A stretch of DNA of 64,000 nt, taken from Agrostemma githago (lineage: Eukaryota; Streptophyta; Magnoliopsida; Caryophyllales; Caryophyllaceae). The notes below the pieces were generated by a model. It made no database searches. It was not told the DNA's origin and was given only the letters and a program-made list of their open reading frames with translations. Positions 34,091 to 45,472 of the stretch are shown here, in pieces. The stretch is taken from NCBI GenBank assembly GCA_958450325.1, contig OY288256.1, forward strand, positions 13,610,557 to 13,674,556. The letters run 5' to 3'. The position numbers were made by a program, and so were the translations under genes. Each line of letters opens with the position of its first letter. Position 1 is the stretch's first letter.

Positions 34091-36943
34091 ACTGGACTTC
34101 GACTAGAAGCCAGGGTCAGGCCAGGCCCCATGAACCGAACCACAAGTCCTTCTGCGTACCTTTGGGCAGGCAAGGGGCAGGCCCTCTGGACTTCGACCAG
34201 AAGCCAGGGTCAGGCCGGGCCCCATGCGCCGAACCACAAGTACCTCTGCCTACCTCTGGGCAGGCAGGGGGCAGACCCTCTGGACTCCGACCAGAAGCCA
34301 GGGTCAGGCCGGGCCCCATGAGCCGAACCAGAAGTCCCTCTGCCTAGCTCTAGGCAGGCAGGGGGCAAGCCCTCTGGACTTCGACTAGAAGCCAGGGTCA
34401 GGCCGGGCCCCATGCGCCGAACCACAAGTCCCTCTGCCTACCTCTAGGCAGGCAGGGGGCAGGCCCTCTGGACTTCGACCAGTAGCTAGGGTCTGGCCGG
34501 GCCCCACGAGCCGAACCACAAGTCCCTCTGCCTACCTCCTGGCAGGCAGGGGGCCTGCCTGGACTTCGGCAAGAAGCCAGGGTTAGGTCGGGCCCCATGA
34601 GCCGAACCACAATTCCATCTACCTACCTCTGGGCAGGTAGGGGGCAGGCCCTCTGGACTTCGACCAGAAGCCAGGGTCAGGCCGGGCCCCATGCGCAGAA
34701 CCACAAGTCCCTCTACCTAACTCTGGGCAGGCAGGGGCATGCCCTCTGGACTTTGACTGGAAGCCAGGGTCAGGCCGGGCCCCACGAGTCGAACCACAAG
34801 TCCCTCTGCCTACCTCTGGGCAAGCAAGGGGCAGGCCCTCTGGAGATCGACCAGAAGCCAGGGTCAGGCCGGGCCCCATGTGCCGAACCATATGTCCCTC
34901 TGCCTACCTCTGGGCAGGCAGGGGGGCAGGCCCACTAGACTTCGACCAGAAGCCAGGGTGAGGCCAGGCGGCAAAAGCCGAACCACCAGTCCCTCTGCCT
35001 ACCTTTGGGCAGGAAGTGGGCAGGACTCCTGGACTTCGACCAGAAGCCAGGGTCAGGCTGGGCCCCACGAGTCGAACCACAAGTCCCTCTGCCTACCTCT
35101 GGGCAAGCAGGGGGCAGGCCCTCTCGAGATCGACCAGAAGCCAGGGTCAGGCCGGGCCCCATGTGCCGAACCATATGTCCCTCTGCCTACCTCTGGGCAG
35201 GCAGGGGGGCAGGCCCACTAGACTTCGACCAGAAGCCAGGGTGAGGCCAGGCGGCAAAAGCCGAACCACCAGTCCCTCTGCCTACCTTTGGGCAGGCAGT
35301 GGGCAGGCCTCCTGGACTTCGACCAGAAGCCAGGGTCAGGCCTGGCCCCACGTGCCGAACCACAAGTCGCTCTGCCTTCCTCTGGGCAGGCAGGGGGCAG
35401 GCACCCTGGACTTCGGCAAGAAGCCAGGTCAGGCCGGGCCCCACGTGCCGAACCACAAGTCCCTCAGCCTACCTCTTGGCAGGCAGGGAGCAGGCCCCTT
35501 GGACTTCGACAAGAAGCCAGGGTCAGGTCGGGCCCCATGAGCCGAACCACAATTCCCACTACCTAGCTCTGGGCAGGTAGGGGGCAAGCCCTCTGGACTT
35601 CGACCAGACGCCAGGGTCAGGCCGGGCCCCATGCGTCAAACCACAAGTCCCTCAACCTACCTCTTGGCAGGCAGGGGGCAGGCTCTCCTGGACTTCGGCA
35701 AGAAGCCAGGGTCAGGCCGGGCCCCATGAGCCGAACCACAAGTCCCTCTGCCTACCTCTGGGCAGGCAGGGGGGCAGGTCCCCTGGACTCCGACCAGAAG
35801 CCAGGGTCAGGCCGGGCCCCATGAGCCGAACCAGAAGTCCCTCTGCCTAGCTCTAGGCAGGCAGGGGGCAAGCCCTCTGGACTTCGACTAGAAGCCAGGG
35901 TCAGGCCGGGCCCTATGAGCCGAACCACAAGTCCCTCTGCCTAACTCTGGGCAGGCAGGGGGCAAGCCCTCTGGACTTCGACTAGAAGCCAGGGTCAGGC
36001 CGGGCCCCTTGCGCCGAACCACAAGTACCTCTGCCTACCTCTGAGCAGGCAGGGGGGCAGGCCCACTGGACTTCGACCAGAAGCCAGGGTCAGGCCGGGC
36101 CCCATGCCCCGAACCACGAGTCCCTCTGGCTACCTCTGGGCAGGCAGGGGGCAGACCCTCTGGACTTCGACCAGAAGCCAGGGTCAGGCCTGGCCCCATG
36201 AGTCGAACCATGAGTCCCTCTACCTACCTCTGGGCAGGCAGGGGGCAGGCCCTCTGGACTTCGACCAGAAGCCAGGGTCAGGCTGGGCCCCATGCGCCAA
36301 ACCACAAGTCCCTCTACCTACCTCTGGGCAGGCAGGGGGCATGCCCTCTGGACGTCGACCAGAAGCCAGGGTCAGGCCGGGCCCCATGCGCCGAACCACA
36401 AGTCCCTCTGCCTACCTCTAGGCAGGCAGGGGGCAGGCCCTCTGGACTTCGACCAGTAGCTAGGGTCTGGCCGGGCCCCACGAGCCGAACCACAAGTCCC
36501 TCTGCCTACCTCTTGGCAGGCAGGGGGCAGGCCCTCTGGACTTCGGCAAGAAGCCAGGGTTAGGTCGGGCCCCATGAGCCGAACCACAATTCCATCTACC
36601 TACCTCTGGGCAGGTAGGGGGCAGGCCCGCTGGACTTCGACCAGAAGCCAGGGTCAGGCCGGGCCCCATGCGCAGAACCACAAGTCCCTCTACCTAACTC
36701 TGGGCAGGCAGGGGCATGCCCTCTGGACTTTGACTAGAAGCCAGGGTCAGGCCGGGCCCCACGAGTCGAACCACAAGTCCCTCTGCCTACCTCTAGGCAA
36801 GCAGGGGGCAGGCCCTCTGGAGATCGACCAAAAGCCAGGGTCAGGCCGGGCCCCATGTGCCGAACCATAAGTCCCTCTGCCTACCTCTGGGCAGGCAGGG
36901 GGGCAGGCCCACTAGACTTCGACCAGAAGCCAGGGTGAGGCCA
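34091..36943. repeat. Family B units with third 283-bp duplication
   Basis: Markers lie at 34967, 35250 and 36944. The first two are 283 bp apart, with the internal CTCGAG tag at 35123-35128. A private rearrangement, GGGGGCCTGCCTGGAC at about 34549, replaces the usual GGGGGCAGGCCCCCTGGAC. The rest follows the order of 13.5-20.6 kb with several monomers missing. Confidence 0.8.
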
Positions 36944-38452
36944 GGCGGCAAAAGCCGAACCACCAGTCCCTCTGCCTACCTTTGGGCAGGCAGTGGGCAG
37001 GCCTCCTGGACTTCGACCATAAGCCAGGGTCAGGCCTGGCCCCACGTGCCGAACCACAAGTCGCTCTGCCTACCTCTGGGCAGGCAGGGGGCAGGCACCC
37101 TGGGCTTCGGCAAGAAGCCAGGTCAGGCCGGGCCCCACGTGCCGAACCACAAGTCCCTCAGCCTACCTCTTGGCAGGCAGGGAGCAGGCCCCTTGGACTT
37201 CGGCAAGAAGCCAGGGTCAGGTCGGGCCCCATGAGCCGAACCACAATTCCCACTACCTAGCTCTGGGCAGGTAGGGGGCATGCCCTCTGGACTTCGACCA
37301 GAAGCCAGGGTCAGGCCGGGCCCCATGCGTCAAACCACAAGTCCCTCAACCTACGTCTTGGCAGGCAGGGGGCAGGCTCCCCTGGACTTCGGCAAGAAGC
37401 CAGGGTCAGGCCGGGCCCCATGAGCCGAACCACAAGTCCCTCTGCCTACCTTTGGGCAGGAAGGGGGGCAGGCCCTCTGGACTTCGAGCAGAATCCAGGG
37501 TCAGGCCGGGCCCCATGAGCCGAACCACAAGTCCCTCTGCCTACCTCTGGGCAGGCAGGGGGGCAGGCCCACTGGACTTCGACTAGAAGCCAGGGTCAGG
37601 CCAGGCCCCATGAACCGAACCACAAGTCCCTCTGCGTACCTTTGGGCAGGCAAGGGGCAGGCCCTCTGGACTTCGACCAGAAGCCAGGGTCAGGCCGGGC
37701 CCCATGCGCCGAACCACAAGTACCTCTGCCTACCTCTGGGCAGGCAGGGGGGCAGGTCCCCTGGACTTCGACCAGAAGCCAGGGTCAGGCTGGGCCCCAT
37801 GCGCCGAACCACAAGTCCCTCTACCTACCTCTGGGCAGGCAGGGGGCAGGCCCTCTGGACTTCGACCAGAAGCCAGGGTCAGGCCGGGCCCCATGCGCCG
37901 AACCACAAGTACCTCTGCCTACCTCTGGGCAGGCAGGGGGGCAGGTCCCCTGGACTTCGACCAGAAGCCAGGGTCAGGCTGGGCCCCATGCGCCGAACCA
38001 CAAGTCCCTCTACCTACCTCTGGGCAGGCAGGGGGCAGGCCCTCTGGACTTCGACCAGAAGCCAGGGTCAGGCCGGGCCCCACGTGCCGAACCACAAGTC
38101 CCTCTGCCTAACTCTGGGCAGGCAGGGGGCAAGCCCTCTGGACTTCGACTAGAAGCCAGGGTCAGGCCGGGCCCCATGAGCCGAACCACAAGTCCCTCTG
38201 CCTACCTTTGGGCAGGAAGGGGGCAGGCCCTCTGGACTTTGTCTAGAAGCCAGGGTCAGGCCGGGCCCCACGAGTCGAACCACAAGTCCCTCTGCCTACC
38301 TCTGGGCAAGCAGGGGGCAGGCCCTCTGGAGATCGACCAGAAGCCAGGGTCAGGCCGGGCCCCATGTGCCGAACCATATGTCCCTCTGCCTACCTCTGGG
38401 CAGGCAGGGGGGCAGGCCCACTAGACTTCGACCAGAAGCCAGGGTGAGGCCA
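36944..38452. repeat. Family B unit, 1509 bp
   Basis: Marker 36944 to marker 38453. Both flanking copies share CTTCGACCATAAGCC directly after the marker, so they are sister copies. The unit contains a duplicated pair of monomers (GTACCTCTGCC / CCCTCTACC) at about 37700-38070. Confidence 0.82.
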
Positions 38453-41400
38453 GGCGGCAAAAGCCGAACCACCAGTCCCTCTGCCTACCTTTGGGCAGGC
38501 AGTGGGCAGGCCTCCTGGACTTCGACCATAAGCCAGGGTCAGGCCTGGCCCCACGTGCCGAACCACAAGTCGCTCTGCCTACCTCTGGGCAGGCAGGGGG
38601 CAGGCACCCTGGGCTTCGGCAAGAAGCCAGGTCAGGCCGGGCCCCACGTGCCGAACCACAAGTCCCTCAGCCTACCTCTTGGCAGGCAGGGAGCAGGCCC
38701 CTTGGACTTCGGCAAGAAGCCAGGGTCAGGTCGGGCCCCATGAGCCGAACCACAATTCCCACTACCTAGCTCTGGGCAGGTAGGGGGCATGCCCTCTGGA
38801 CTTCGACCAGAAGCCAGGGTCAGGCCGGGCCCCATGCGTTAAACCACAAGTCCCTCAACCTACCTCTTGGCAGGCAGGGGGCAGGCTCCCTTGGACTTCG
38901 GCAAGAAGCCAGGGTCAGGCCGGGCCCCATGAGCCGAACCACAAGTCCCTCTGCCTACCTTTGGGCAGGAAGGGGGGCAGGCCCTCTGGACTTCGAGCAG
39001 AATCCAGGGTCAGGCCGGGCCCCATGAGCCGAACCACAAGTCCCTCTGCCTACCTCTGGGCAGGCAGGGGGGCAGGCCCACTGGACTTCGACTAGAAGCC
39101 AGGGTCAGGCCAGGCCCCATGAACCGAACCACAAGTCCCTCTGCGTACCTTTGGGCAGGCAAGGGGCAGGCCCTCTGGACTTCGACCAGAAGCCAGGGTC
39201 AGGCCGGGCCCCATGCGCCGAACCACAAGTACCTCTGCCTACCTCTGGGCAGGCAGGGGGGCAGGTCCCCTGGACTTCGACCAGAAGCCAGGGTCAGGCT
39301 GGGCCCCATGCGCCGAACCACAAGTCCCTCTACCTACCTCTGGGCAGGCAGGGGGCAGGCCCTCTGGACTTCGACCAGAAGCCAGGGTCAGGCCGGGCCC
39401 CACGTGCCGAACCACAAGTCCCTCTGCCTACTTCTGGGCAGGCTGGGGGCAGGCCTTCTGGACTCCGACCAGAAGCCAGGGTCAGGCCGGGCCCCATGAG
39501 CCGAACCAGAAGTCCTTCTGCCTAACTCTAGGCAGGCAGGGGGCAAGCCCTCTGGACTTAGACTAGAAGCCAGGGTCAGGCCGGGCCCCATGAGCCGAAC
39601 CACAAGTCCCTCTGCCTAACTCTGGGCAGGCAGGGGGCAAGCCCTCTGGACTTCGACTAGAAGCCAGGGTCAGGCCGGGCCCCATGAGCCGAACCACAAG
39701 TCCCTCTGCCTACCTTTGGGCAGGAAGGGGGCAGGCCCTCTGGACTTCGACCAGAAGCCAGGGTCAGGCCGGGCCCCTTGCGCCGAACCACAAGTACCTC
39801 TGCCTACCTTTGGGCAGGAAGGGGGCAGGCCCTCTGGACTTCGACCAGAAGCCAGGGTCAGGCCGGGCCCCTTGCGCAGAACCACAAGTACCTCTGCCTA
39901 CCTCTGAGCAGGCAGGGGGGCAGGCCCACTGGACTTCGACCAGAAGCCAGGGTCAGGCCGGGCCCCATGCCCCGAACCACGAGTCCCTCTGCCTACCTCT
40001 GGGCAGGCAGGGGGCAGACCCTCTGGACTTCGACCAGAAGCCAGGGTCAGGCCTGGCCCCATGAACCGAACCATGAGTCCCTCTGCCTACCTCTGGGCAG
40101 GCAGGGGGTAGGCCCTCTAGACTTCGACCAGAAGCCAGGGTCAGGCTGGGCCCCATGCGCCGAACCACAAGTCCCTCTACCTACCTCTGGGCAGGCAGGG
40201 GGCATGCCCTCTGGACGTCGACCAGAAGCCAGGGTCAGGCCGGGCCCCATGCGCCGAACCACAAGTCCCTCTACCTACCTCTAGGCAGGCAGGGGGCAGG
40301 CCCTCTGGACTTCGACCAGTAGCTAGGGTCTGGCCGGGCCCCACGAGCCGAACCACAAGTCCCTCTGCCTACCTCTTGGCAGGCAAGGGGCAGGCCCCCT
40401 GGACTTCGGCAAGAAGCCAGGGTTAGGTCGGGCCCCATGAGCCGAACCACAATTCCATCTGCCTACCTCTGGGCAGGTAGGGGGCAGGCCCTCTGGACTT
40501 CGACCAGAAGCCAGGGTCAGGCCGGGCCCCATGCGCCGAACCACAAGTCCCTCTGCCTACCTCTGGGCAGGCAGGGGGCAGGCCCTCTGGACTTCGACTA
40601 GAAGCCAGGGTCAGGCCGGGCCCCACGAGTCGAACCACAAGTCCCTCTGCCTACCTCTGGGCAGGCAGGGGGGAAGGCCCACTGGACTTCGACCAGAAGC
40701 CAGGGTCAGGCCGGGCCCCATGAACCGAACCACAAGTCCCTCTGCCTACCTCTGGGCAGGCAGGGGGCAGGCCCTCTGGACTTCGACCAGAAGCCAGGGT
40801 CAGGCCGGGCCCCATGAGCCGAACCACAAGTCCCTCTGCCTACCTCTGGGCAAGCAGGGGGCAGGCCCTCTGGACTTCGACCAGAAGCCAGGGTCAGGCC
40901 GGGCCCCACGTGCCGAACCACAAGTCCCTCTGCCTACCTCTGGGCAGGCAGGGGGCAGGCCCTCTGGACTCCGACCAGAAGCAAGGGTCAGGCCGGGCCC
41001 CATGAGCCGAACCAAAAGTCCCTCTGCCTATCTCTAGGCAGGCAGGGGGCAAGCCCTCTGGACTTCGACTAGAAGCCAGGGTCAGGCCGGGCCCCATGAA
41101 CCGAACCACAAGTCCCTCTGCCTAACTCTGGGCAGGCAGGGGGCAAGCCCTCTGGACTTCGACTAGAAGCCAGGGTCAGGCCGGGCCCCATGAGCCGAAC
41201 CACAAGTCCCTCTGCCTACCTTTGGGCTGGAAGGGGGCAGGCCCTCTGGACTTCGACCAGAAGCCAGGGTCAGGCCGGCCCCTTGCGCCGAACCACAAGT
41301 ACCTCTGCCTACCTCTGAGCAGGCAGGGGGGCAGGCCCACTGGACTTCGACCAGAAGCCAGAGTTAGACCGGGCCCCATGCCCCGAACCACAAGTCCCTC

Positions 41401-41654
41401 TGCCTACCTCTGGGCGGGCAGGGGGCAGACCCTCTGGACTTCGACCAGAAGCCAGGGTCAGGCCTGGCCCCATGAACCGAACCATGAGTCCCTCTGCCTA
41501 CCTCTGGGCAGGCAGGGGGCAGGCCCTCTGGACTTCGACCAGAAGCCAGGGTCAGGCCGGGCCCCATGTGCCGAACCATATGTCCCTCTGCCTACCTCTG
41601 GGCAGGCAGGGGGGCAGGCCCACTAGACTTCGACCAGAAGCCAGGGTGAGGCCA
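38453..41654. repeat. Family B right end, 3202 bp
   Basis: Marker 38453 to marker 41655. The first part follows 36944-38100. The middle part (39684-40400) follows the 1880-bp unit. From about 40530 it consists of more ordinary monomers that lead into composite family C. Confidence 0.78.
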
Positions 41655-43594
41655 GGCGGCAAAAGCCGAACCACCAGTCCCTCTGCCTACCTCTGGGCAG
41701 GCAGGGGGCAGGCCCTCTGGACTTCGACCAGAAGCCAGGGTCAGGCCGGGCCCCACGTGCCGAACTATGAGTCCCTCTGCCTACCTCTGGGCAGGCCCCC
41801 TGGACTTCGGCAAGAAGCCAGGGTCAGGCCGGGCCCCACGTGCCGAACCACAATTCCCTCAGCCTACCTCTTGGCAGGCAGGGGTCAGGCCCCCTGGACT
41901 TCGGCAAGAAGCCAGGGTCAGGTCGTGCCCTATGGGCCGAACCACAATTCCCTCTGCCTACCTCTGGGCAGGCAGGGGGCAGGTCCTCTGGACTTCGACC
42001 AGAAGCCAGGGTCAGGCCGGGCCTCATGCGCCGAACCACAAGTCCCTCTGCCTACCTCTTGGCAGGCAGGGGGCAGGCCCTCTGGACTTCGACCAGAAGC
42101 CAGGGTCAGGCCGGGCCCCACGTGCCGAACTATGAGTCCTTCTGCCTACCTCTGGGTAGGCCCCCTGGACTTCGGCAAGAAGCCAGGGTCGGGCCGGGCC
42201 CCACGTGCCGAACCACAAGTCCCTCAGCCTACCTCTTGGCAGGCAGGAGTCAGGCACCCTGGACTTCGGCAAGAAGCCAGGGTCAGGCCGGACCCCACGT
42301 GCCGAACCACAAGCCTTAGTTTACCTCTTGGCAGGCAGGGGGCAGGCCCCCTGGACTTTGGCAAGAAGTCAGGGTCAGGTCAGGCCCCATTAGCCGAACC
42401 ACAATTCCCTCTGCCTACCTCTGGGCAGGCAGGGGGCAGGCCCTCTGGACTTCGACCAGAAGCCAGGGTTAGGCCGGGCCCCATGCGCCGAACCACAAGT
42501 CCCTCTGCCTACCTCTGGGCAGGCAGGGGGGCAGGCCCTCTGGACTTCGACTAGAAGCCAGGGTCAGGCCAGGCCCCATGAGCCGAACCACAAGTCCCTC
42601 TGCCTACCTCTGGGCAGGCAGAGGGGCAGGCCCACTGGACTTCGACCAGAAGCCAGGGTCAGGCCGGGCCCCATGCCCCGAACCACAAGTCCCTCTGCCT
42701 ACCTCTGGGCAGGCAGGGGGCAGGCCCTCTGGACTTCGACCAGAAGCCAGGGTCAGGCCGGGCCCCATGCGCCGAACCACAAGTCCCTCTGCCTACCTCT
42801 GGGCAGGCAGGGGGCAGGCCCTCTGGATTTCGACCAGAAGCCAGGGTCCGGTCGGGCCCCATGAGCCGAACCACAAGTCCTTCAGCCTACCTCTGGGCAA
42901 GCAGGGGGCAGGCCCTCTGGACATCGACCAGAAGCCAGGGTCAGGCCGGGCCCCATGCGCCGAACCACAAGTACCTCTGGCTACCTCTGGGCAGGTAGGG
43001 GGGAAGTCCCACTGGACTTCGACCAGAAGCCAGGGTCAGGCCGGGCCCCATGCCCCGAACCACAAGTCCCTCTGCCTACCTCTGGGCAGGCAGGGGGCAG
43101 GCCCTCTGGACTTCGACCAGAAGCCAGGGTCAGGCCGGGCCCCACGTGCCGAACTATGAGTCCCTCTGCCTACCTCTGGGCAGGCCCCCTGGACTTCGGC
43201 AAGAAGCCAGGGTCAGGCCGGGCCCCACGTGTCGAACCACAAGTCTCTCAGCCTACCTCTTGGCAGGCAGGGGTCAGGCCCCCTGGACTTCGGCAAGAAG
43301 CCAGGGTCAGGTCGTGCCCTATGGGCCGAACCACAATTCCCTCTGCCTACCTCTGGGCAGGCAGGGGGCAGGTCCTCTGGACTTCGACCAGAAGCCAGGG
43401 TCAGGCCGGGCCCCAAGCGCCGAACCACAAGTCCCTCTGCCTACCTCTGGGCAGGCAGGGGGCAGGCCCTCTGGATTTCGACCAGAAGCCAGGGTCCGGT
43501 CGGGCCCCATGAGCCGAACCACAAGTCCTTCAGCCTACCTCTGGGCAAGCAGGGGGCAGGCCCTCTGGACATCGACCAGAAGCCAGGGTCAGGC
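41655..43594. repeat. Composite family C, first fusion block
   Basis: The B marker GGCGGCAAAAG at 41655 is followed 107 bp later by an A-type 83-bp monomer (41762) and a second one 365 bp further on (42127). A third lies at 43151. A-type variants GGTCGTGCCC, ACAATTCCC and GTTTACC reappear here after 35 kb of absence. ACAAGCCTTAGTTTACC at about 42309 lacks two bases of the usual segment. Confidence 0.87.
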
Positions 43595-45362
43595 CGGGCC
43601 CCATGCGCCGAACCACAAGTACCTCTGGCTACCTCTGGGCAGGCAGGGGGGAAGTCCCACTGGACTTCGACCAGAAGCCAGGGTCAGGCCGGGCCCCATG
43701 CCCCGAACCACAAGTCCCTCTGCCTACCTCTGGGCAGGCAGGGAGCAGGCCCTCTGGACTTCGACTAGAAGGCAGGGTCAGGTCGGGCCCCACGTGCCGA
43801 ACCACAAGTACCTCAGCCTACCTCTTGGCAGGCAGGGGTTAGGCCCCCTGGACTTCGGCAAGAAGCCAGGGTCAGGTCGTGTCCCATGAGCCGAACCACA
43901 ATTCCCTCTGCCTACCTCTGGGCAGGCAGGGGGTAGGCCCTCTGGACTTCGACCAGAAGCCAGGGTCAGGCCGGGCCCCTTGCGCCGAACCACAAATACC
44001 TCTGCCTACCTCTGAGCAGGCAGGGAGGCAGGCCCACTGGACTTCGACCAGAAGCCAGGGTCAGGCCGGGCCCCATGCCCCGAACCACAAGTCCCTCTGC
44101 CTACCTCTGGGCAGGCAGGGGGCTGACCCTCTGGACTTCGACCAGAAGCCAGGGTCAGGCCTGGCCCCATGAACCGAACCATGAGTCCCTCTGCCTACCT
44201 CTGGGCACGCAGGGGGCAGGCCCTCTGGACTTCGACCAGAAGCCAGGGTCAGGCCGGGCCCCATGTGCCGAACCATATGTCCCTCTGCCTACCTCTGGGC
44301 AGGCAGGGGGGCAGGCCCACTAGACTTCGACCAGAAGCCAGGGTGAGGCCAGGCGGCAAAAGCCGAACCACCAGTCCCTCTGCCTACCTCTGGGCAGGCA
44401 GGAGGCAGGCCCTCTGGACTTCGACCAGAAGCCAGGGTCAGGCCGGGCCCCACGTGCCGAACTATGAGTCCCTCTGCCTACCTCTGGGCAGGCCCCCTGG
44501 ACTTCGGCAAGAAGCCAGGGTCAGGCCGGGCCCCACGTGCCGAACCACAAGTCTCTCAGCCTACCTCTTGGCAGGCAGGGGTCAGGCCCCCTGGACTTCG
44601 GCAAGAAGCCAGGGTCAGGTCGTGCCCTATGGGCCGAACCACAATTCCCTCTGCCTACCTCTGGGCAGGCAGGGGGCAGGTCCTCTGGACTTCGACCAGA
44701 AGCCAGGGTCAGGCCGGGCCCCATGCGCCGAACCACAAGTCCCTCTGCCTACCTCTTGGCAGGCAGGGGGCAGGCCCTCTGGACTTCGACCAGAAGCCAG
44801 GGTCAGGCCGGGCCCCTCGTGCCGAACTATGAGTCCTTCTGCCTACCTCTGGGCAGGCCCCCTGGACTTCGGCAAGAAGCCAGGGTCAGGCCGGGCCCCA
44901 CGTGCCGAACCACAAGTCCCTCAGCCTACCTCTTGGCAGGCAGGGGTCAGGCACCCTGGACTTCGGCAAGAAGCCAGGGTCAGGCCGGACCCCATGTGCC
45001 GAACCACAAGTCCCTCAGTTTACCTCTTGGCAGGCAGGGGGCAGGCCCCCTGGACTTTGGCAAGAAGTCAGGGTCAGGTCAGGCCCCATGAGCCGAACCA
45101 CAATTCCCTCTGCCTACCTCTGGGCAGGCAGGGGGCAGGCCCTCTGGACTTCGACCAGAAGCCAGGGTTAGGCCAGGCCCCATGCGCCGAACCACAAGTC
45201 CCTCTGCCTACCTCTTGGCAGGCAGGGGGCAGGCCCACTTGACTTCGACTAGAAGCTAGGGTCAGGCCAGGCCCCATGAGCCGAACCACAAGTCCCTCTG
45301 CCTACCTCTGGGCAGGCAGGGGGGCAGGCCCACTGGACTTCGACCAGAAGCCAGGGTCAGGC
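43595..45362. repeat. 1768-bp composite duplication, copy 1
   Basis: The segment repeats directly at an offset of 1768 bp (43603 to 45371, 44169 to 45937, 44537 to 46305). It includes a B block (marker 44352) fused to A monomers (44459 and 44824). The monomer at about 43980 reads CCACAAATACCTC, a mix of A (CACAAATCCC) and B (CACAAGTACC) variants. Confidence 0.87.
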
Positions 45363-45472
45363 CGGGCCCTATGCGCCGAACCACAAGTACCTCTGGCTAC
45401 CTCTGGGCAGGCAGGGGGGAAGTCCCACTGGACTTCGACCAGAAGCCAGGGTCAGGCCGGGCCCCATGCCCC
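45363..45472. repeat. Start of 1768-bp copy 2, outside the 3436-bp duplication
   Basis: About one monomer, GTACCTCTGGC with GGGGGGAAGTCC. It belongs to the second 1768-bp copy (about 45363-47130), whose remainder lies inside the next block. Confidence 0.75.

Noticed and set aside
41472..42554. A 360-codon open frame, and many others of 60-340 codons on both strands
   Set aside because: They are by-products of the repeat. A 94-bp period moves the frame by one base per monomer, so each peptide cycles through all three phases. Stops occur only where particular monomer variants fall (TAGAAG, CTAACTC, CTAGGC, ATGAGCC in phase). Monomers of 83, 93, 95 and 105 bp shift frame without any sign of selection, and overlapping frames are open on both strands.
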